This document shows, one piece after another, positions 10,312-21,842 of a stretch of 64,000 bases of DNA. Both the position numbers and the translations under genes were made by a program. Numbering within the stretch: the stretch's first letter is position 1; every line of letters starts with the position of its first letter. Source of the stretch: Reticulitermes speratus. Taxonomy: Eukaryota; Arthropoda; Insecta; Blattodea; Rhinotermitidae. The stretch spans positions 37,561,644 to 37,625,643 of the forward strand of contig JAJKFL010000013.1 of assembly GCA_021186555.1 (NCBI GenBank). Direction: 5' to 3'. The notes under the pieces were generated by a model. The model saw only the letters and a list, made by a program, of their open reading frames with translations, searched no databases and was not told the origin of the DNA.

Positions 10312-11749
10312 TACGTGACACTTGACTCCATATTTCGATGAACATACTCTAGCTATTCGCATAAATTCATCACCTTAGTAATTTAAGTTTATTTTTGCTA
10401 CGCGAAACATCTATTACATTTAAATCATAACCCTTCTAACGTCCATTGTTGCAGAATTTTAATTACCAGTCCGACATTTACATCTGAGAATTGCCTGACC
10501 AGACACGCCTCATCTGCCACATCTTACAGCTCCCTTCAATCCTACTTTACTTGACAAGATGAGATAATTTGTTATATGTGATGTACAGCTGCGATGCCAA
10601 GCTATCGTTTTATATGTGTGTTTATATAGAGGTTGTGCTTATTGACTTTACGTTTGGTCTTTATATCTGATATTATGAGTATTTGTAACGAGACTGAGAT
10701 CTGAGCCTCAGCGACTATTAATTGTAGTTTAGATGTTGTACCTTTCTGCTTTCTTATAGACAGCCTGATGATGGCTGACTTAAAGGCGAATCGCGTGCAT
10801 GTAGCTGAGTGTTATACAACTAAACTGTAAGTTGTGTTCAGCGGATATAACAGTTGGTTTTATTTTGATTTCAGGCTTCCGCCGCGATGTTGATGAAATC
10901 TGTGGTCTTCTGGGTAATTACACGGCGTCGTGTGGTAATTATTTACCGACGTTTCGGGACAACGTATCGGTCCCATCTTCACGGGTCAAGATTCCGAGTA
11001 GGAAAAAAAGCCAGCAAAGAAACTTGGCAGCATAGCGGGGTGGGGGAACGTGCGATGTTGGGCAGCAGATAGGCTGTGAGAGGGGGTGGGGTGGGTACAA
11101 GGTCACAATATGTACTGGTGCGGCGGGGTGAGAAATATGTCTGGAATGCGGCGACAACTTGAAGGGAGTGAGACGAACTGAACGGAATGAATGAAGGAGT
11201 AAACGAACAAAACCAAGGAAAAATGAAGAAAAGAGGTCGAAACCAATAAGAATAAATTAAATTAGCATAAAAATCATAAAGAAGGGGAAAAGGAAAAAAG
11301 AGTAAAGAATTAGTGAAAGAAAAATATAAAAACCGAAATGAAATGAAAAGAACAAAAACATCATAGCTAAGGAGTGTAAACTAGATGAAATGAAAATTAA
11401 AAATGAGATAAATGAAAACCAACGGAATAAACCCAATGAGTGTGTAACAAAAAGGACATAGACGATAAAGCAATATCAAACGTATAAAAACAATCAATAG
11501 ATGGAAGGAACACGAATAGAGGGGGAAATTCCAGGCGGATTAAAATAGTAATGTAAAGGACAGAAAACAGGTCGCAGATGGAGGAAGCGCATGGAAGGGG
11601 GGAAGACTGCTAGAACCGGAGGAAAGGATAGCAACAGAAGCGGCTAAAGGAAAAGCAGCAATGGGATATGGAACAACGTGGAACAGGAAGAGGTAGAGTG
11701 TGTGGTCCTCAAAACAACCGTGGGCTAGTCACCACTATGGGGGGGGGGG

Positions 11750-12063
11750 GGGGGGGGGGAGGGCGGGTGTCGTCTACTCTCTCTAAGGAGGCGAAAGAGA
11801 GGTTTCCATGACCCGCTTAGAATTAGGCCATCCTCCCTGTTCATATTGTTTGGATGGAGCTGCAGCTCAATCGCCTCCCTGATGAGTCGGTCCATGTAGC
11901 CGGATTTTGTAGAGAGGATTTGGGTGTCTTGGAATTTAATGAGGTGATCCTGAGTGAGTCTATGTTCCGCCACCGCCGATTTTTCTGGATGCCCCAGCCG
12001 CATATGGCGGCTATGCTCTTTAATAATCCTGGTGGCAATGGACCGACCAGTCTGTCCGATGTC
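11750..12063 (-). pseudogene. GIY-YIG nuclease C-terminal fragment of the PLE
   Basis: The minus strand reads [17 protein letters not shown], then [10 protein letters not shown], then [17 protein letters not shown] and SGSWKPL. This is the typical progression of the GIY-YIG domain at the end of Penelope-like polyproteins: the IGQTGRS strand, the Arg/His helix and the catalytic Glu in the IREAIE helix. The reading frame is intact over about 100 residues and runs out in a poly-G tract at 11741-11759. The first part of the domain, including most of the GIY motif, is missing. Confidence 0.85.
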
Positions 12064-12081
12064 CTACTCGGAATCTTGACC

Positions 12082-12114
12082 CGTGAAGATGGGACCGATA
12101 CGTTGTCCCGAAAC
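12082..12114 (+). ncRNA. Hammerhead-like core, PLE right terminus
   Basis: The order is GUGAAGA, then GGGAC-loop-GUCCC, then GAAAC GUC. This matches the hammerhead CUGANGA / stem II / GAAA arrangement except for G at the first core base, so self-cleavage is doubtful. A mirror copy is at 10951-10983 on the minus strand. Hammerhead motifs are known in Penelope-like elements. Confidence 0.5.
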
Positions 12115-12183
12115 GTCGGTAAATAAGTACCACACGACGCCGTGTAATTACCCAGAAGACCACAGATTTCAGTTGGTTTTATT

Positions 12184-13004
12184 GTTCTAACTAAACAGTG
12201 TTTTCATTTATAAGACACAGAACGGCAAATGGCTTTGTGAATTAATCCGGACGAGCGGTAGAATTGTGTCTACGCAGCTGCGATCGCAAGATTTTAAAAA
12301 TGTAAACGTACCCAAGGCTCAACACGGTACGTGTTCGTCGCTAGTGTTGACACAGGAAATACAGGCGAACAGAAACTGCTAAGCAAAATTAGCTACACCA
12401 AATACAAGGAGATTTGAATGCTAAACTCTAGGAAATTATTTCCAAACTGACTGCCTAGAATATATCGCCAAATGACTACGGCGGACACTTTTACAGCTTA
12501 GCATAGCGGTTAACTTTAGGAAAGCTGTACACAGACTTTGTGCTCCGATCGTCAGTACGATTACTATAAAGGAAAAACTAACTCGAACGAGCTGTTGTAT
12601 GTGGATATTAGGGTTACCTTATGTTATTCTTTATCTCTACGTTATTCTTTTCTCTGTACTTGTATTTTGAACTTAGCACGTGTAAACCTCGCTTTGGTAC
12701 ATCGCCACTCATGACTAGTCTGCTGACTAAACCCCTCGTGATGTACCAGGCAAGGTCCGTGCAAACTTAACCATTGTACGAGATCAAGGGTCTCTGAGGT
12801 CGTCTGGATAGACGTGACTGATGTGAACCTGAGACTCTCGTCTCTTCTCAAACCGTTGTACTTGTTCTGTAACCGTCTACCAAGCGGGAGCTGCTAGCAG
12901 CGATCGCGGCCTAAATAAACTTGCTTGTGAAACGTTGCTTGTTCTTGCTTCCACACTTCCATCCCTCTCACGCAATCACCGCTCGGCACGGGTTGGGATC
13001 CAAC
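12184..13004. other. No recognisable gene
   Basis: Mixed-composition sequence with CpG present. No ORF with family features, no clear repeat ends. Confidence 0.5.
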
Positions 13005-13007
13005 AGA

Positions 13008-13300
13008 GCAGAGTCCTTCTTGAGGAGCTAACAGTTCCTCAGCTAGTCAAGAAATTCCCCGTATTTTATGGAACCCGTAGTTTTACAACCACCTTTACAA
13101 GAGCCTACAAACTGTCCCTATCCTGAGTCATATCAGTCCAATCCAGACCGCTATCCCACTTCTTGGTGACCCATTTTAATATTATCATCCTATCTACTCT
13201 TAGGTCTTCAAAGTGGTCTCCTTCCCTCATGATTCACCACAAAAATCCTGTGTGCACTTCCCCTCTCCATCGTACGTGCCTCATCCGTGCCCATCTTATT
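13008..13300 (-). mobile_element. 3' end of a LINE (antisense to the window)
   Basis: The minus strand reads HRIFVVNHEGRRPL (upstream) and, after stops, TQDRD...ALVKVVVKLRVP, a stop, then NTGNFLTS. This is the same 3' end as the plus-strand copies at 10170-10311, 41300 and 57850. The plus-strand reading gives the protein-like string VKKFPVFYGTRSFTT, which is only the antisense of the LINE terminus. Confidence 0.7.
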
Positions 13301-14021
13301 TTTGTTGATTTCATATCCTAAATAATATTTGGTATGGAGTACAGTTTCCACGGAACGTATCCCTACATTGACGTAGTGGTGGGGCTTGCTACTGGTAGGG
13401 CCTCTCAAGACAGACAGGTCAAAGGTGATGACCCGGACAAAAACGGATAACCTGGTCCTCCAGGTTTGGGGTTGGGCGTGGGGCTATCAACCCCACACCA
13501 TAAAAATGTTCTGTTGAGAAGCTTCTGAAATTGGAAAAAGAGTGGAAACAACGAAGACGACCCAGCATGAGCAAGGTTTTTCGAGTGGCAACTTGGAACG
13601 TGCTGTCTGTATATAGAAGTGTCGCACTGCAGCATCTGATTCAAGTAACACAAGACTATAAGATTTATTTGTTAGCAGTGCAAGAAGTAAGGTGGCTGGG
13701 AAGGAGTGCTGTAGAAAAGAAGTATTGCACTATATACTGTAGCTTTACACATCTGTACACATCTTTGTAACAGGCTTTATTGTTAGTAAACGCATTAGAT
13801 CAAGATAATTGATTTTAAACCTGTTGATAGGAGAATGTGTGTGCTCAGAATTAGAGGTAAATTTAAAAACTATAGTTTCATCTGTGCGCATGCTCCAACG
13901 GAGGAAAGGCAGAAGGATCAGTTCTGCGAGAGAATAGACAGGACGTACACACACTGCTGCTCATGTGATACACAAAGCACATTAGGTAACATGAATGCTA
14001 AGGCGGGGAAGGAAATCTGGA

Positions 14022-14680
14022 CAGGATCAGCTGTAGGTGCCTGCGGTCTGCATGATGACAGTAATGATAACGGAATGCGTTTAATATATATATTGACAGG
14101 ATCAGCTGTAGGTGCCTGCGGTCTGCATGATGACAGTAATGATAACGGAATGCGTTTAATATATATTGACAGGATCAGCTGTAGGTGCCTGCGGTCTGCA
14201 TGATGACAATAATGATAACGGAATGCGTTTAATATATATTGACAGGAACAGCTGTAGGTGCCTGCGGTCTGCATGATGACAGTAATGATAACGGAATGCG
14301 TTTAATATATATTGACAGGAACAGCTGTAGGTGCCTGCGGTCTGCATGATGACAATAATGATAACGGAATGCGTTTAATATATATTGACAGGACAGCTGT
14401 AGGTGCCTGCGGTCTGCATGATGACAATAATGATAACGGAATGCGTTTAATATATATTGACAGGAACAGCTGTAGGTGGTGCCTGCGGTCTGCATGATGA
14501 CAGTAATGATGACGGGATGCGTTTAATATATATTGACAGGAACGGCTGTAGGTGGTGCCTGTGGTCTGCATGATGACAATAATGATAACGGAATGCGTTT
14601 AATATATATTGACAGGAACAGCTGTAGGTGCCTGCGGTCTGCATGATGATAGTAATGATAACGGGATGCGAAAATATTGT
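14022..14680 (+). repeat. 73-76 bp tandem repeat born inside LINE endonuclease
   Basis: Nine head-to-tail copies of a unit that reads (in one frame) TGSAVGACGLHDDSNDNGMR, i.e. the endonuclease segment that belongs here once. Unit lengths are 72-76 bp, varying by a TA step in the AT-rich joint (TTTAATATATATTGACAGG) and by an extra GGT in two copies. Copies differ at only a few positions, so the expansion is recent relative to the decay of the host LINE. Confidence 0.9.
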
Positions 14681-15145
14681 GCAGTCCATCAACGCGTAGG
14701 CGCACACAGAATGTTCCTTTGGGGGGGGGGGGGGGAGAGAGCTAACTCTTAGGCTATATATAATGTATTTCTGAGTTTAAAAACTGTGTTATGAAAGTCG
14801 TGTCAAAATCTCAGAGCCGACATCTAGTTGGATTACAGCGAAAATTAAAACTAACTAAAAAAAGAAAAAATCTACGTATTCGTAAGTTTTTATTCGATTT
14901 TTCAATATTCCAATATACTAGTCATGAACCGATTTCAGCGACTGATTTCGGCTGAAGCGTAAATCACGTGACCCCTTTGATATCATCGTGTGTACAGAAT
15001 TTGTGTATTTTAAATTTTGCTTAGGAGGGGGCTGCAGCCCGTCAGCCCCCCCCCCCCTCTTTGGGTGCGCCAATGCATCAACGTATGGTTATGGGGGGGG
15101 GGATATTATTGCCACATAGAAACTTACATAAAGGAACGTGGCATT
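14681..15145. other. Unassigned insertion inside the LINE
   Basis: Separates two halves of the same LINE coding region. Contains G runs at 14719-14735 and 15092-15101 and a C run at 15048-15058. No recognisable ends or ORFs. Confidence 0.5.
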
Positions 15146-16058
15146 GACGTGATATTAGAACTGTGGACCAGACCGATCATGTCCTGATTATCAACAACAA
15201 CGCTCAAATTTATTGTATGTCAGAAGTTACGGAGTTGCTAATGCTGATTCTGATCATAGTCTAGCAACAGCACGACTGAGATGTCGCACAGCTCAAAGGA
15301 ATGATAAGAAGATGCCTAAAGGCCCACTTAAATATCATAGAGAGAGACTGGGAACAAGAGAAATTAAACAAGATTATGTCAATCAATTAGTAAACAGGTG
15401 AAAGGAGACGGGCGAAAATAATTTAAATATGGCTGTACTGCAGCAAATTGTCATAAATAGAGCAGATGAAGTTATAGGTAAAAAGGGAAAGGGTGGTGAG
15501 AAGTGGATGTTTCGATGAAGAATGTACTGACGCCACCGAAAATAAAAATGAGGTTTATTGTAAAATGATACAAAGCCGTAAGACTAGAGGGGCAGAGGAA
15601 CGGTACAAAGAAATGAAAAAAATGGAGAAAAGAATCCGTAGAAAGAAAAAGAAGGAATATTACGATGAACAAATGAAACAAGTACAAAATATGCACGGAC
15701 AGAAAGAGAGTAGAAGAATGTATCGATTGGTAAACGATATTAGGAAGGAATTTAAGATATACATGACTGTTTGTGGAGATAAGACTGGGGTGATCCTGAG
15801 TGAACCATCTGAGATCATAGAATGATGGAGACAACATTTCTAGAATCTATTGTAAATTTCGGATTGTGTAATACGGAGTGATCATCCAAGAATTAGGAAG
15901 AAGATTGGAAAAGGAGATGGAGGGAATAGAAGGACAGTAGAATGAAAATGAGCCCCCAACAATAGATTATGTTAGAAAAGCCATAGATAAGCTGAAAAAT
16001 AACAGATCGCCTGTACCAGACAATATTATAGCGGAACTAGTTAAAACAAAGCAGTGCT

Positions 16059-16237
16059 TTAAGATAAAACACCAACAAATGCACAAATTATAAGGTGCAA
16101 ATTTGCTCCCTATATCATGATTTACCCTACGCGTTTCAGCTCCTCATGAGCCATCATCAGGGGTTATTTTCTCTATTATAAAAGGTGCTTTACAAATGCT
16201 GCATCTGTGGATCTGTTAAAACTTAAAAAAAAAAAAA
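16059..16237 (-). mobile_element. A-tailed short insertion carrying a hammerhead-like motif
   Basis: The 11-bp direct repeat AAAGCAGTGCT occurs at 16048-16058 and 16238-16248, and a run of about 16 A directly precedes the right copy. This is the signature of LINE-type retrotransposition of an RNA. Read on the minus strand, 16130-16163 carries CUGAUGA, a GGCUC-loop-GAGCU hairpin, then GAAAC, an unbroken hammerhead core. The poly(A) is on the plus strand, so the ribozyme-like motif is antisense to the inserted transcript. It landed inside the dead LINE. Confidence 0.65.
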
Positions 16238-16248
16238 AAAGCAGTGCT

Positions 16249-17003
16249 GTTTACTGTATTGTGTTCTGTTATTGTTTTCGTGTTTCTCACTTTTGTACTC
16301 GTTGATTATTGCTGTACTTCCACACGACTTTTAGCGTATATTGCTTTGTAATTTATTTCATTGTAATCATTTTATTCATTCCCAAGGGTTCAGTTTTTAG
16401 TTTTCCTATCGCGTTTGTATGTATGATGCAGCAGTTAGCGTCGAAATGTATCTGTCAATAAACGAAATAAATAAGTGTGTGTTGTTGGTGAATACCACGT
16501 AGCATGAAAGTAATTAGCTTTTCTACCGACTGATGTACCACCACTTTGGTCCAGATGTGTTAGTACCGGCGTTTTGCATAGGGGTCGCAAATGTCGCATC
16601 GTTAACGGGCCGAAAATAGATGGCGATGATGTTGCGTATCGTTTCAGGTATGATCTGGGGTGTAAACTGTGTGTCATTCACAGAGTGCGATGTCAGGTCA
16701 TGATCTGTGCGTCAGCTACCTACGCGAGTCAACGCCGGAGGGAGAGGTTGTATGTTATATTTTTGTGAATGTGTGCATTTATAAGGTTCGTGAAAAACAA
16801 GAGGGGTTAGTTTGATTTATGTTTGGATGTTGCATAATTATGTGTGTTTCAGACTCCTGTAAACATGTGAGTAGTAGTGTGATGACATGTTTTTTGAATG
16901 GCCTATTCTGGATTTGCTGCTTTTGCTTCGAACAATATGTTTACAGTATTAAAAGTTGTTTCGGCGTATTGTATTATTAATAGTGGTTGCCTTATAGCAC
17001 ATA
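16249..17003. other. Non-coding; possible upstream region of the 17.0-kb exon
   Basis: 16490-16750 is richer in CpG than the sequence that follows, as at a promoter or first exon, but no core promoter element is clear. Short ORFs here have no family features. Confidence 0.3.
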
Positions 17004-17252
17004 ATGGATGAAAATTATGTTACGAAACCAGATACAGAAAATTCAAATTCAACTCGTATGTCATCGACATCTGATGCCACTTGCAGCAGTGTTAAAAATG
17101 TAGACCCCTTTAGTCTTGTAGAAGTGAATTGTGAAGTTGAAGTAAGTACTGTTCGCTCTTTTTCCATATTTAACGAAGCTGCTCTGCCTGCAGAGCTTAC
17201 ATGGTTGCAAATGAATGTTGACTGGATATTAAACGATGAATTAAGAGTGTGA
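17004..17252 (+). CDS. Possible host first coding exon, unknown family
   Basis: 82 codons from an ATG: an acidic, Ser/Thr-rich start (MDENYVTKPDTENSNST) with a later NEAALPAELTWLQMN segment. No domain recognised. The stop overlaps a possible splice donor (GAATTAAGAGT followed by GTGAGG near 17252), so the true exon may end just before the stop and continue across a long intron. The CpG-containing sequence upstream and CpG-poor sequence downstream fit a gene start. It may equally be chance. Confidence 0.3.
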   Translation: MDENYVTKPDTENSNSTRMSSTSDATCSSVKNVDPFSLVEVNCEVEVSTVRSFSIFNEAALPAELTWLQMNVDWILNDELRV

Positions 17253-20200
17253 GGAAGCCCTCATGTTCTATGTTGAGGTCCCACCTCGGCATTTTGTTGT
17301 AGAAGCTGGATAAGCGTACAAGAAATGTTAGAACATTCTGTTTTCCAGCCGAGATTCGAACCAGAGGCTTATAAGATCCTAACTACACAGTGATGTTGGT
17401 TCATTACAGATAATGAGATTGTGATTCTTTGTTTAATACTTTTACACAAGAACGTAAATTACAAATTAATATTTCTGAATTTAGTATGTAGAAATACATT
17501 GATCCAGTAATCCTTATGTTTGCTGATAAGTGAGAGTTACAGAACTGAGGAGATACAGTTAAGTTGTGTTAATAAATGATAACAGTATCCACTATTTAAG
17601 AGTGTGACATGAAGGAATGGTTTCAGATGGAGCTGAGTCAGGCAGTTTAATGATTATGTGATGGGCTTTGTGTCCTTAAACAAGGGAACAGCAAGACAGC
17701 CTTCTATAGAAACAAAAGTAAGGAACTGGGTACTGATAACTACATTGTCACAAAACCTACCCTATTGTTTTGATATAACAAGAAAGACCAGTTGATGACA
17801 TTTAAGTCAGTGCATGCTGTACTGTTGCTTCAGCCGTCATCTGTTCCAGTTTCACTTCTCATGCTTTCTAACACCCTTCTGATAGCTGTATTCCAGGTCA
17901 GAGATGTGCTATTTGAGTCAGTATACCAATGATATTTGAGATGATAATTCAGCATGTCATGCCTTCACCACTGTGTGCTTTGTTTTAATGCCAAAAATGT
18001 AGACAGTGGATTGTGATGTAAGTGAACATAGTTGCATGCTAACACAGAATAGGAGATGAACTTATTTCCCACTGAAAGACTCTACTGTTTACAGTTCTTC
18101 ATTCATTAACACTTCTCCTGACACATATTTGGATAATAACAGCAGTTTTATGAGCGGACATGCAAGTGTAATGAAAATACATATCTTCATGTGTGCCTTC
18201 GTTTCTTGTCACGTCTGATACAGTTCATACCATGAGGTTGACAGCACACAGAATCTAATCCACCAGGGTTAGGCCTTGAGTTTTCATTTGGTGACAGAGT
18301 CTGAAGTCACAGTTAGCAGCATACATAAAATTTATGCTGTGAGGTTTCATTTTAGTTACAGAGACTGATGTTGCATATGCAATCACACATGAAGGTTAGA
18401 CTTTAAGTTTTCATTTTATTGACAAACTGAATATACAGTGATAAATATTCACGTTAGTTGCTGCGACTGTCCATGCCGGCAACAGTCATGCATTGTGGTT
18501 GCCACTGCAATGGTGAAAATATTGCAGCACACACACAAGTGTATGTATTTGTATTGCATCAGAATTTGCACTAAAAATATTGCTTGTCTTGCAGCGATTA
18601 GATGAAGTGTTGGTACATAAGGACTGGTAGACAGTTGCATATTACATGATGCCCCTTATTCTGTTTTAGTTCAAGAGTTGTACTGAATTAATTGAATGGA
18701 ATGTACTCATACAAAAATACCATGAGTGACGTTCATGTTTCCTCTGCACATGTTTTAGGCGAGGGAAGCAGTGTTGCCTTGTATAGTTTAATTAAATTTT
18801 GTGTGTGAAAATCTTTTAAAATTATGCATTCTCTGTTATCAGAAATGGAAAGTAATATATCAGATGAGTGAAACATTTTTGATTTGCTCAAAATAACTTA
18901 TGAAACGTTGTGAAGTATGAAATATGGGGAATACATAATCATATCTACAATTCATTTCTTTATAGTTACATGAACCCAAGCATTAATTTCATCTATCAGA
19001 GTGCAGTCATCTGACTGCCGTGTTGCATTGTATGTTCAGTGTTCAACTGTTTCTTCAGCCTCATCCTGCCCTTACAGCAAACACTGTCTCACTTGTGAAA
19101 TCTGTTTCCTTTCCAAGAGCACACACCTCTCAGAGCACATAACCCTTACAAATGGTTGGCATGGTAGCCATTGTGTGACTCACACTCGACGAGTCACACA
19201 GGATCCTTACTTTATCTGACAACTATTGCTTGTTACTTGCCCGTGCTATTCCACTGCATGTGTGGGTGGTCAGCTGTATGGTTATGTTAATATGGTAAAC
19301 ACACCGACAGGAAGTGGCAGCTGATAGTTGTGAGATCAAGTTAATGACAATATGTAAGGTAGATGCTGGGACAGTACTGCCATGTAGGCAGTGGCTGCGA
19401 CCTGCTTCATTCTTTCCAGGACATCATTCACCACTGTTTTGTGTGCAGTTGATAAATAGCATTAGTGCTACAGAAACCAGACATGAAGTGTTACTAATAC
19501 CAAAGCCTGTCATTTGATATGATCCTAAGCATGTTCCTTCCATCATCCTCCTTTTTAACATACTTGTGCCGGTCAGAGATGCCTGGGTCATTTTAAAGAC
19601 TCTGCCCTATTCCTAGGCTTGTAAACGGTTTGAACACGTTATTTTACTACGAAACAGCTGTTAACCATCCTGAAAGCTGTAGGACCACCTCACATTATCT
19701 GCCAGCTGCAACCCTATACATTTGTAACCCACAGCATAATTAAATAAACCAAGTAGCATCTGTATTTGCAGGTCATTTGCACCCAACGGTATACACAAAA
19801 AAGAATACATTTATCCCTTGTTAAATTGTCGCTTTAATTACAAGTTTCTGCTGAAGTATGTGATACATTCACATACCTATTTTTGTTAACTGACTGAACC
19901 CACCTTACTGATACGAAGCCCAAGGCAGTAGCTAGTCTCTTGAGCATGTTGAATTACATTTCTCTCATAGTGTCTTGCGGTCTCATTATCTGCAGCAGAT
20001 CAGTGTAAATCTTGTATTTATAGTGTTTATGTACATCTGTAAGTGCTTTAAAATAGGCTGAAAGTGATTCACAGAGTGATGAAGCTAAGAAAGTGAGAGG
20101 GTCATGAAGTGTAGTTTAGAAACTTGACGTAACAGGTGAACTGAATGCCAGGAACATGACCGGGGCACCTTTACAACTGGGAATTGAATGCAGTGAACGT

Positions 20201-21840
20201 GACAGGGATAGTTGTACAGCTGGGAACTGAATGTGGGGAATGTGATAGGGATAGCTGTACAACTGGGAATTGGATGTGCAGCTGTACAACTGGGAATTGA
20301 ATGTGGTGAATGTGACAGGAATAGCTGTACAACTGGGAATTAAATGTGGGGAACATGACAGGGGTACCTTTACAACTGGGACTTGAATGCAGGGAACATG
20401 ACAGGGGTACCTTTACCACAGGGAACTGAATGCAGGGAATGTGACAGTGACAGCTGTACAGCTGGGAAATTAAGGTGGAGAACATGACAGGGAGAGCTGT
20501 ACAACTGGGAATTGAATGTGGGAAACGTGACAGGGATAGTTGTACAACTGTGAATTGAATGCAGGGAACGTGACAGGGATAGCTGTACAACTGGGAATTG
20601 GATGTGGGGAATGTGACAGGGATAGCTGTACAACTTGGAATTGAATGCGGGGAACTTGATTGGGATAGTTGTACAACTGGGAATTGAATGCGGGGAACAT
20701 GACGGGTACATCTGCAACCGGGAATTGAGTGTAGGGAACATGATAGGGATAGCAGTACAGGCAGGAGTTTATTTTCGTCAACTGTAAGTACAAGTCTTTC
20801 TGAAAAATAGAAACTAAAAAATTATGTTGAAAGCTGTGTTGGTGGTTCCAAACTGGAACATGTAACATGAACTGTAGATATTATGCAACAATCATAAAGG
20901 TTGTTGGTATGCATATCACATATTGAATGAAGGAATGTGAGAAAAGAGTAACACTTAGACAATGCAAGTGGCTTTAAAACTCAATTTCAGATGGTGTAGC
21001 CTTTCTGGATGATGTGTGTGTTGTAAACAATGCTCATTTTTAAACATCTTATAATGTGTGTGTATTGTAAACAGTACATAAATGGCAGTAGAGTGTGCCA
21101 TGACTCCTTTATTGAAGTAAGACAAAGAGTAATTTGGCTGCATGTTTTGTCTTCATTAGCTCAACTAGAAAATATATATCGAGGGAGACTGACAAAAAAT
21201 GTCATTCAATCTGTGTTTCAAAATCATCTTCCTGGAGACAGAGATTGCTGAAACTTTGTGTGTCCTTACATTATGCAGCACTTCTTTCAAGAAAAAAAGG
21301 GCCAGCCCATGTCTAATGAATACAATTTAAAGACAACATTTTCTTAACCATCTCTGATTGATACAGTTTTTTTAAAGTTGTTGGTTCTCCTTAGGAAGTG
21401 ACATATGTGGAGCTTATTGTCAAATCATGTATGTCTGTTTTGTTAAAGATTGGGTTACTTATGGCAAAATGCTCATGATACAGACCACTGGTAGTAGGTG
21501 TAACTGCTGTAGTGAAAGGTCGGTGCATTGAGCAGTGTGGGTTCAGTAAGTTCTGCTTTATATTCATACTTGTGTTTGTACTTCACTCTTGTGTAATAGA
21601 AACTCAGTTTCTGTTAAATGTGGAGATACATGGTGTTGAAAAGAAGCTTCTCATGTATGAAATTGTGTCCCCTGTGTCCAGTTATTGCAGAGGTACAATA
21701 TTTTGAAATTTTTCTTCAATTTTCCCCTCATTGTGATTCACTAATATGCTCATAACTCTGGTCCTAGAATAGAATACAGAAGGGCGGGCACCAGTGACCT
21801 GTGCACTTCAACCATTATCGATCTTTTGTGCAACCCTTTA
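17253..21840. other. CpG-poor, TG-rich intron-like sequence
   Basis: A long block with few CpG and no recognised coding sequence. It differs in texture from the transposon-rich flanks. A weak tRNA-like box (GAGATTCGAACC) near 17350 may be a SINE relic. It holds the 43-bp minisatellite described separately. Otherwise I see nothing in it. Confidence 0.4.
20155..20775. repeat. 43-bp minisatellite
   Basis: About 14 imperfect copies of a unit with the landmarks TACAACTGGGAATTGAATG, GGGAA(C/T)(A/G)TGACAGGG and ATAGCTG. 43 is not a multiple of three, so the array reads as a repetitive peptide in all three minus-strand frames. None of these is a gene. Confidence 0.85.
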
Positions 21841-21842
21841 GC

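Larger units (their letters stand above)
10865..12169 (-). mobile_element. Truncated Penelope-like element with inverted terminal repeats
   Basis: Flanked by the 14-bp direct repeat CAGTTGGTTTTATT (10851-10864 and 12170-12183). About 108 bp at each end are nearly perfect inverted copies (10895-11002 and 12062-12170). Between them, on the minus strand, lies the C-terminal GIY-YIG endonuclease end of a Penelope-like element, joined directly to the right-hand inverted repeat, so RT and the start of the nuclease are missing. The interior 11160-11720 is A-rich, non-coding and unassigned. Each terminal repeat carries a hammerhead-like core. Confidence 0.85.
13400..16047 (+). mobile_element. LINE (RTE-like) with disrupted endonuclease and RT start
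   Basis: A 5' leader (13400-13560) is followed by the AP-endonuclease start: VATWNVLSVYRS, then LLAVQEVRWLGRS (from 13567). Then come MCVLRIRGKFKNYSFICAHAPTEE (13835, split here: MCVLRIRGKF / FICAHAPTEE) and GNMNAKAGKEIWTG. Coding sequence is interrupted by a tandem expansion (14022-14680) and about 470 bp of unrelated sequence. It resumes near 15150 with the DHVLI, ANADSDH and ARLRCRTAQRNDK segments. The linker is FDEECTDATENKNE and RRMYRLVNDIRKEFK (15493-15825). The RT beginning is PPTIDYVRKAIDKLKNN (about 15955-16040). Then it is cut by the 16059-16237 insertion. Multiple stops show it is dead. Confidence 0.8.

Noticed and set aside
20171..20868. Repetitive proline/histidine-rich proteins on the minus strand
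   Set aside because: Overlapping frames over a 43-bp minisatellite; no start context, no domain.
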